This document shows positions 6,264 through 9,849 of a stretch of DNA of 9,849 nt, one piece after another. This DNA comes from Alphaproteobacteria bacterium (GTDB lineage Bacteria; Pseudomonadota; Alphaproteobacteria; Rhizobiales; Hyphomicrobiaceae), in contig JAJRRE010000074.1 in NCBI GenBank assembly GCA_024279745.1, positions 1 through 9,849 of the forward strand, given 5' to 3'. Numbering within the stretch: position 1 is the first letter of the stretch; each line of letters starts with the position of its first letter. Under the pieces are notes generated by a model that was not told the origin of the DNA, made no database searches, and saw only the letters and a list, made by a program, of their open reading frames with translations. Made by a program: the position numbers and the translations under genes.

Positions 6264-7547
6264 TCAGGCAAAAAAGTCGTGCGCCTTTTTCACTGCATCG
6301 ATCAGCGCATCCACTTCCGCCTTGGTATTATACATCGCAAATGAGGCACGGCAGGTGGCGCTAACGCCGAAGCGCTCCAGCAGGGGCTGCGCGCAATGAT
6401 GCCCGGCACGTACAGCTACCCCGGAGCGGTCAACTATGGTCGAGATGTCATGGGCGTGCATCCCCTCAATGGTGAAGGACACAATCGCGCCCTTGCCCGG
6501 CGCCTGCCCCTGGATCGTAACATAGTTTAACTCGCGCATCCGTTCATTGGCATAGGCAGCCAGTTCCGCTTCATGGGCCGCAATCAACTCGCGCCCCGTG
6601 AGCATCATATAGTCAAGCGCGGCGCCCAATCCAATCACCTGCACAATTGGCGGCGTCCCGGCCTCAAAGCGATGCGGCGGCGTATTATAAGTAATCTCGT
6701 CGACGGAGACTTTTTCTATCATTTCACCGCCGCCCATATAGGGAGGCATGGCATCGAGAAATTCCTTCTTGGCGTAAAGCACACCGACGCCGGTTGGCCC
6801 ATAAGTCTTGTGGCCGGTAAAGATATAAAAATCGCAATCCAGATCACGCACATCGACCGGCATATGCACGACGGCCTGACTACCATCAACCAGCACCGGA
6901 ATGCCGCGCGCATGGGCTATCGCACAGATTTCCTTGATTGGCGTTACCGTACCAAGCACATTCGACATATGAGTAATGGCGACGATCTTGGTTTTATCGG
7001 TGAGCAGTGCCTCAAATTCATCGAGCAGAAACTCACCATTGTCGGCAACCGGCGCCCATTTCAGAACAGCGCCGCCGCGCTCACGGTGGAAATGCCATGG
7101 CACAATATTGGAGTGATGCTCCATGATCGACAGCACGATTTCATCGCCCTCGCCAATCACCGTGCCACCATAAGATTGCGCCACCAGATTTATGGCTTCG
7201 GTGGCGTTGCTGGTGAAGATGATCTCGTCTTGCGACTGGGCATTCAGGAACCGGCGCACGGTCTCGCGCGATTCTTCAAACTTAGCCGTCGCGGCGTTGG
7301 ACAGATAATGCAGCCCGCGATGCACATTGGCATAGTCCATGGCGTAAGCGTGCTCAATCGCCTCCAGAACCTGCTTGGGCTTTTGTGCCGACGCACCATT
7401 ATCGAGATAAACAAGCGGCTTGCCGTAGACCTCGCGAAACAGGATCGGGAAGTCGGCGCGCACTCGCTCAACATCATACAGCCCGGCGCGTTCCTTAGTG
7501 GAAGCGTCGGTTCCCATTATTGGTTCAATCGTCACATCATTCACCAT
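6264..7547 (-). CDS. sufS: Cysteine desulfurase SufS
   Basis: This 427-residue class V aminotransferase-fold enzyme uses pyridoxal phosphate to remove sulfur from L-cysteine and gives it as persulfide to the SUF scaffold. Landmarks follow the family order: EHHSNIVPW with H144 (stacks on the cofactor), D221 in VLVDGSQA, Lys247 in TGHKTYGPTGVGVLY (the PLP Schiff base), and the active-site Cys385 in AVRAGHHCAQPLL, followed by RASFAMYNT. It is full length for group II desulfurases. The N-terminal ~20 residues before the core are poorly conserved, and a second ATG at codon 11 is possible; neither has a strong Shine-Dalgarno site. It lies 121 bp after sufD, with a strong hairpin in the gap. No sufE-like gene is present in the window; in many alphaproteobacteria it is elsewhere. 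Confidence 0.97.
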   Translation of the reverse strand: MVNDVTIEPIMGTDASTKERAGLYDVERVRADFPILFREVYGKPLVYLDNGASAQKPKQVLEAIEHAYAMDYANVHRGLHYLSNAATAKFEESRETVRRFLNAQSQDEIIFTSNATEAINLVAQSYGGTVIGEGDEIVLSIMEHHSNIVPWHFHRERGGAVLKWAPVADNGEFLLDEFEALLTDKTKIVAITHMSNVLGTVTPIKEICAIAHARGIPVLVDGSQAVVHMPVDVRDLDCDFYIFTGHKTYGPTGVGVLYAKKEFLDAMPPYMGGGEMIEKVSVDEITYNTPPHRFEAGTPPIVQVIGLGAALDYMMLTGRELIAAHEAELAAYANERMRELNYVTIQGQAPGKGAIVSFTIEGMHAHDISTIVDRSGVAVRAGHHCAQPLLERFGVSATCRASFAMYNTKAEVDALIDAVKKAHDFFA

Positions 7548-7595
7548 TTGTCACCGTCATATCCGATGGCTTTGCACATTCGTGTATTAAGTTCT

Positions 7596-7666
7596 GGGCA
7601 AATCGCGGGTGGGCGATCTGGTATCTGAGCCATTGGCTCAGTCGTACATTTACCCAATCGCCCACC
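7596..7666 (-). other. Strong intercistronic hairpin between sufD and sufS
   Basis: Just after the sufD stop codon the mRNA can form a long hairpin. The outer stem is a perfect 10 bp (GGTGGGCGAT at 7608-7617 with ATCGCCCACC at 7657-7666). A symmetric 2x2 internal loop and a 4-bp stem follow (GGTA 7620-7623 / TACC 7651-7654). The top carries a perfect TGAGCC-ATT-GGCTCA hairpin (7626-7640). No T-run follows on the minus strand, so it is not a standard terminator. A second pairing, GGGTAAAT with ATTTGCCC (7648-7655 with 7596-7603, one G-U), crosses the first stem and could form a pseudoknot or replace part of it. It may stabilise the sufD side of the message or lower sufS expression; the role is inference. 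Confidence 0.55.
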
Positions 7667-7668
7667 GT

Positions 7669-8973
7669 TTATTTCAACCAGCCGCGTGCCGCATCCGCCA
7701 AAGCTTCACGCACGCGCTCATGCTCAACCATATCCAGCGCTTCGCCAATAAAGCTTTCAATCATCATGGCGCGAGCGATGTCTTCGGGAATACCGCGCGC
7801 GCGGAAATAAAACATCATTTCTTCGTCCAGCTGCGCCGATGTCGAGCCATGACCGCAGACCACATCATCGGCGTAGATTTCCAGCTCGGGTTTGGAATCG
7901 AATTCGCATGTATCAGACAGCATCAGCGCTTGCGCCATCTGCTTGCCGTCGCTCTTTTGCGCGTCCTGGCGCACGATAACTTTGCCCTGGAATATGCCGC
8001 GCGCTGTATTGTCGAGCACGCCCTTGAACAATTCGCGGCTTTCACAGCCCGGCACGGCATGATCGACCACAAGCGTCGTATCAATATGTTCAGTGCCCCG
8101 GCCTAAGAACGCACCGGAAATATCAAGCTTGCTGTCTTCGCCGTTAAATGTCACGAACAGATTATTGCGCACCAACGCTGTTTCACTGGTCATCTGAAAG
8201 GCGCGGTAATTGACCCGCGCACCCAGCTCGCCAATCCAGGTCGATAAATGCGTTGAGCCTTCGCCCTCGCGCGTGGCTTTGACATGGCTCACCTCAGCAT
8301 CGTCGCCAATGGTGATCTCGCTCAAGCAATTGCTCTGGCCATTGCCAGCACCGGCAAGCGCAATATTCACCTCAACCAGCAGGGCTTTAGCGCCTTTACC
8401 AACGTTGATGACATTGCGCGTTGCAATGGCTTTGTCGTCTGCTCCAGCACGGGCAAAGACCATGAGAACAGGTTTATCCACCTGCGCCTTATCAGCAATA
8501 GTAATCACGGCGCCATCGGACATGAAAGCGGTGTTGAGCGCAATCACACTATCGCTATCGGAACTATTCAGACGCGGCAAGTCATCAAGCGCGGCAGATA
8601 ACGGCTTGATTGTCAGCGCGTCGGATGCAGGCAGGCTCGACAGCTCGGCAGCAAACCTGCCGTTGATGAACACAGCGCGATAACACTCCAGCGCACTGAG
8701 GGCGCCAAGCGCCGCATCAAGGTCCGCCGGCGCGATTTTGCTGTTGTCGTCGTTTGCAGCAGCGGGCTTAAACGCCTGCTTTACGGCCGCGCGCAGGTCG
8801 GTATATTTCCACTCTTCGATCCGCCGGTGGGGCAGGCCGAGGGTGGCGAACGTCCCCATTGCGGTTTTGCGCAATTGGGCAATCCTGGCTGATCCTGGCA
8901 ACGCACCGAATGTGGCCTCGAACTGTTCGCCAAGCGCAGCTTCCGCTTTGGTTTTCGTCAATTGTATTGTCAT
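7669..8973 (-). CDS. sufD: SUF scaffold protein SufD
   Basis: This 434-residue protein has the SufB/SufD fold. The N-terminal part has HRRIEEWKYTDLR (49-61), a SufD signature. The C-terminal half forms the beta-helix and then DDVVCGHGSTSAQLDEEMMFYFRARG (369-394), with C373 and H375 matching the pair used at the SufB-SufD interface for cluster building. The helical end has MMIESFIGEALDMV. SufD pairs with SufB and binds two SufC ATPases in the cytoplasmic SufBC2D scaffold. Its length agrees with E. coli SufD (about 423 residues). The start has GAGGGG (8982-8987) upstream with a slightly long spacing of 8 nt. It follows sufC by 101 bp. The upstream gap contains three hairpins, and one lies next to this ribosome binding site. 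Confidence 0.96.
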   Translation of the reverse strand: MTIQLTKTKAEAALGEQFEATFGALPGSARIAQLRKTAMGTFATLGLPHRRIEEWKYTDLRAAVKQAFKPAAANDDNSKIAPADLDAALGALSALECYRAVFINGRFAAELSSLPASDALTIKPLSAALDDLPRLNSSDSDSVIALNTAFMSDGAVITIADKAQVDKPVLMVFARAGADDKAIATRNVINVGKGAKALLVEVNIALAGAGNGQSNCLSEITIGDDAEVSHVKATREGEGSTHLSTWIGELGARVNYRAFQMTSETALVRNNLFVTFNGEDSKLDISGAFLGRGTEHIDTTLVVDHAVPGCESRELFKGVLDNTARGIFQGKVIVRQDAQKSDGKQMAQALMLSDTCEFDSKPELEIYADDVVCGHGSTSAQLDEEMMFYFRARGIPEDIARAMMIESFIGEALDMVEHERVREALADAARGWLK

Positions 8974-8981
8974 ATCATTTG

Positions 8982-9061
8982 CCCCTCATAGGAATGAGCC
9001 TATCTTTTATCGTGCTTGCCGGTTCACGCAACCGGCCCGAGCTCGGCCACCTTAGGCGGCC
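8982..9061 (-). other. Three consecutive hairpins in the sufC-sufD gap
   Basis: In the 101-bp gap the leftward mRNA can form three hairpins. The first is GGCCGCC-TAA-GGTGGCC (9061-9045, 7 bp with one G-U). The second is CCGGTT-GCGTG-AACCGG (9035-9019, perfect 6 bp). The third is ATAGG-6 nt-CCTAT (9003-8988), which ends directly before the GAGGGG ribosome binding site of sufD. No T-run follows, so an intrinsic terminator is unlikely. They may stop 3' exonuclease decay of sufBC mRNA or modulate sufD translation; both are inference. Confidence 0.5.
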
Positions 9062-9074
9062 AAATCAAACGGCC

Positions 9075-9830
9075 TCAGGCAGCCTTTTCGCCGAACTCCG
9101 CATAGCCGGATTTTTCCAGCTCAAGCGCCAGATTTTTGTCCCCGGAGCGTTGAATTTTGCCATGCGCCAACACATGCACTTTGTCAGGCACGATGAAATC
9201 CAACAAGCGCTGATAATGCGTAATCACCAGCATCGACCGGTCCGGTGAGCGCATCTTGTTGGCGCCCTCAGCGACGATCTTGATGGCGTCGATGTCGAGG
9301 CCTGAATCAGTTTCATCAAGCACACACATGGTCGGCTCCAGCATCGACATCTGCAGCACTTCCATGCGCTTTTTCTCACCGCCGGAGAACCCAACATTCA
9401 GCGGGCGCTTCAACATATCCATCGAGATACCAAGATCGCCAGCCTTTTCCTTCACAAAACGCATGAATGCCGGAGTTGTTAGCTCTTCTGTCCCGCGTTT
9501 TTTGCGAATTGAATTCACCGCTGTGCGCAAAAACGTCATGGTCGCGACGCCGGGGATCTCAATCGGATATTGAAACGCCAGGAATATGCCTTCAGCCGCG
9601 CGCTCATCGGGGCTCATCTCCATGATCGATTTGCCGTTCCACAGGATGTCGCCTTGCGTGACTTCATAATCGTCTTTGCCCGCCAGGATATAAGCCAGCG
9701 TCGATTTTCCCGAGCCGTTCGGGCCCATGATGGCATGGACTTCGCCGGTTGGTACGGTCAGATCGACCCCGCGCAAAATTTCCGTTTCTTCTCCCGCGAT
9801 CTTCGCGTGCAGGTTTTTAATTTCAAGCAT
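9075..9830 (-). CDS. sufC: SUF system ATPase SufC
   Basis: This 251-residue ABC-type ATPase is complete. Motifs in order: Walker A GPNGSGKST (36-44), Q-loop with Q87 in AFQYP, ABC signature FSGGEKKRMEVLQ (148-160), Walker B ending MCVLDETDSGLD with D172 and E173, and the switch histidine H205 in VITHYQR. The DETDSGLD sequence and the FSGGEKKR signature are characteristic of SufC rather than of membrane transporters. It powers conformational change of the cytoplasmic SufB-SufD scaffold; there is no membrane partner. The start at 9830 gives the typical MLEIKNLHA N-terminus. It is the first suf gene visible in the window. sufB is expected to lie upstream, just right of the edge. A TAA at 9849-9847, read leftwards, could be its stop codon, but this cannot be verified from 19 bases. 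Confidence 0.97.
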   Translation of the reverse strand: MLEIKNLHAKIAGEETEILRGVDLTVPTGEVHAIMGPNGSGKSTLAYILAGKDDYEVTQGDILWNGKSIMEMSPDERAAEGIFLAFQYPIEIPGVATMTFLRTAVNSIRKKRGTEELTTPAFMRFVKEKAGDLGISMDMLKRPLNVGFSGGEKKRMEVLQMSMLEPTMCVLDETDSGLDIDAIKIVAEGANKMRSPDRSMLVITHYQRLLDFIVPDKVHVLAHGKIQRSGDKNLALELEKSGYAEFGEKAA

Positions 9831-9849
9831 TGTTTACATCCGTTTGTTA

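Noticed and set aside
6573..7628. 351-codon open frame on the plus strand opposite sufS
   Set aside because: It is antisense to a fully conserved sufS, and its translation shows no recognisable domain.

Overview
The window looks like chromosomal DNA of an alphaproteobacterium. The evidence is the moderately high GC content with Alphaproteobacteria-like proteins, and above all a suf operon ordered sufC-sufD-sufS-sufT(DUF59)-sufA, the usual arrangement there behind iscR-sufB. I cannot place the genus. Most of the window is ordinary housekeeping DNA, and I found no sign of a new defence, mobile or biosynthetic system.

Left part (1-2176). The 5' end of a metallophosphoesterase gene runs leftwards out of the window. 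A divergent region containing a palindrome separates it from a rightward NUDIX hydrolase gene (539-1048). This gene converges on a leftward alpha/beta-hydrolase gene (1065-1814). A 362-bp gene-free divergent region follows, with two adjacent dyad symmetries.

Middle (2177-4930). A rightward RhlE-like DEAD-box RNA helicase gene encodes a complete helicase core plus a tail of about 235 residues that is disordered and rich in Arg/Gly and then Arg/Asp/Glu. Next comes a short intergenic stretch with palindromic REP-like units. A leftward gene for a RibD C-terminal/dihydrofolate-reductase-like protein follows; it is clearly more AT-rich than its surroundings and may be a later acquisition.

Right part (4980-9849). 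A leftward suf operon fills this part: sufC (ATPase), sufD (scaffold), sufS (cysteine desulfurase), sufT (DUF59 maturation factor with an unusual Ala/Pro-rich N-terminal extension) and sufA (A-type carrier). It ends in a probable intrinsic terminator at 4980-5004. SufS takes sulfur from cysteine, the SufBCD scaffold assembles the cluster with ATP hydrolysis by SufC, and SufA and SufT help deliver clusters to client proteins. sufB should lie just beyond the right edge. The sufC-sufD and sufD-sufS gaps carry strong RNA hairpins that could set different expression levels for the genes; these are the most interesting non-coding signals here.
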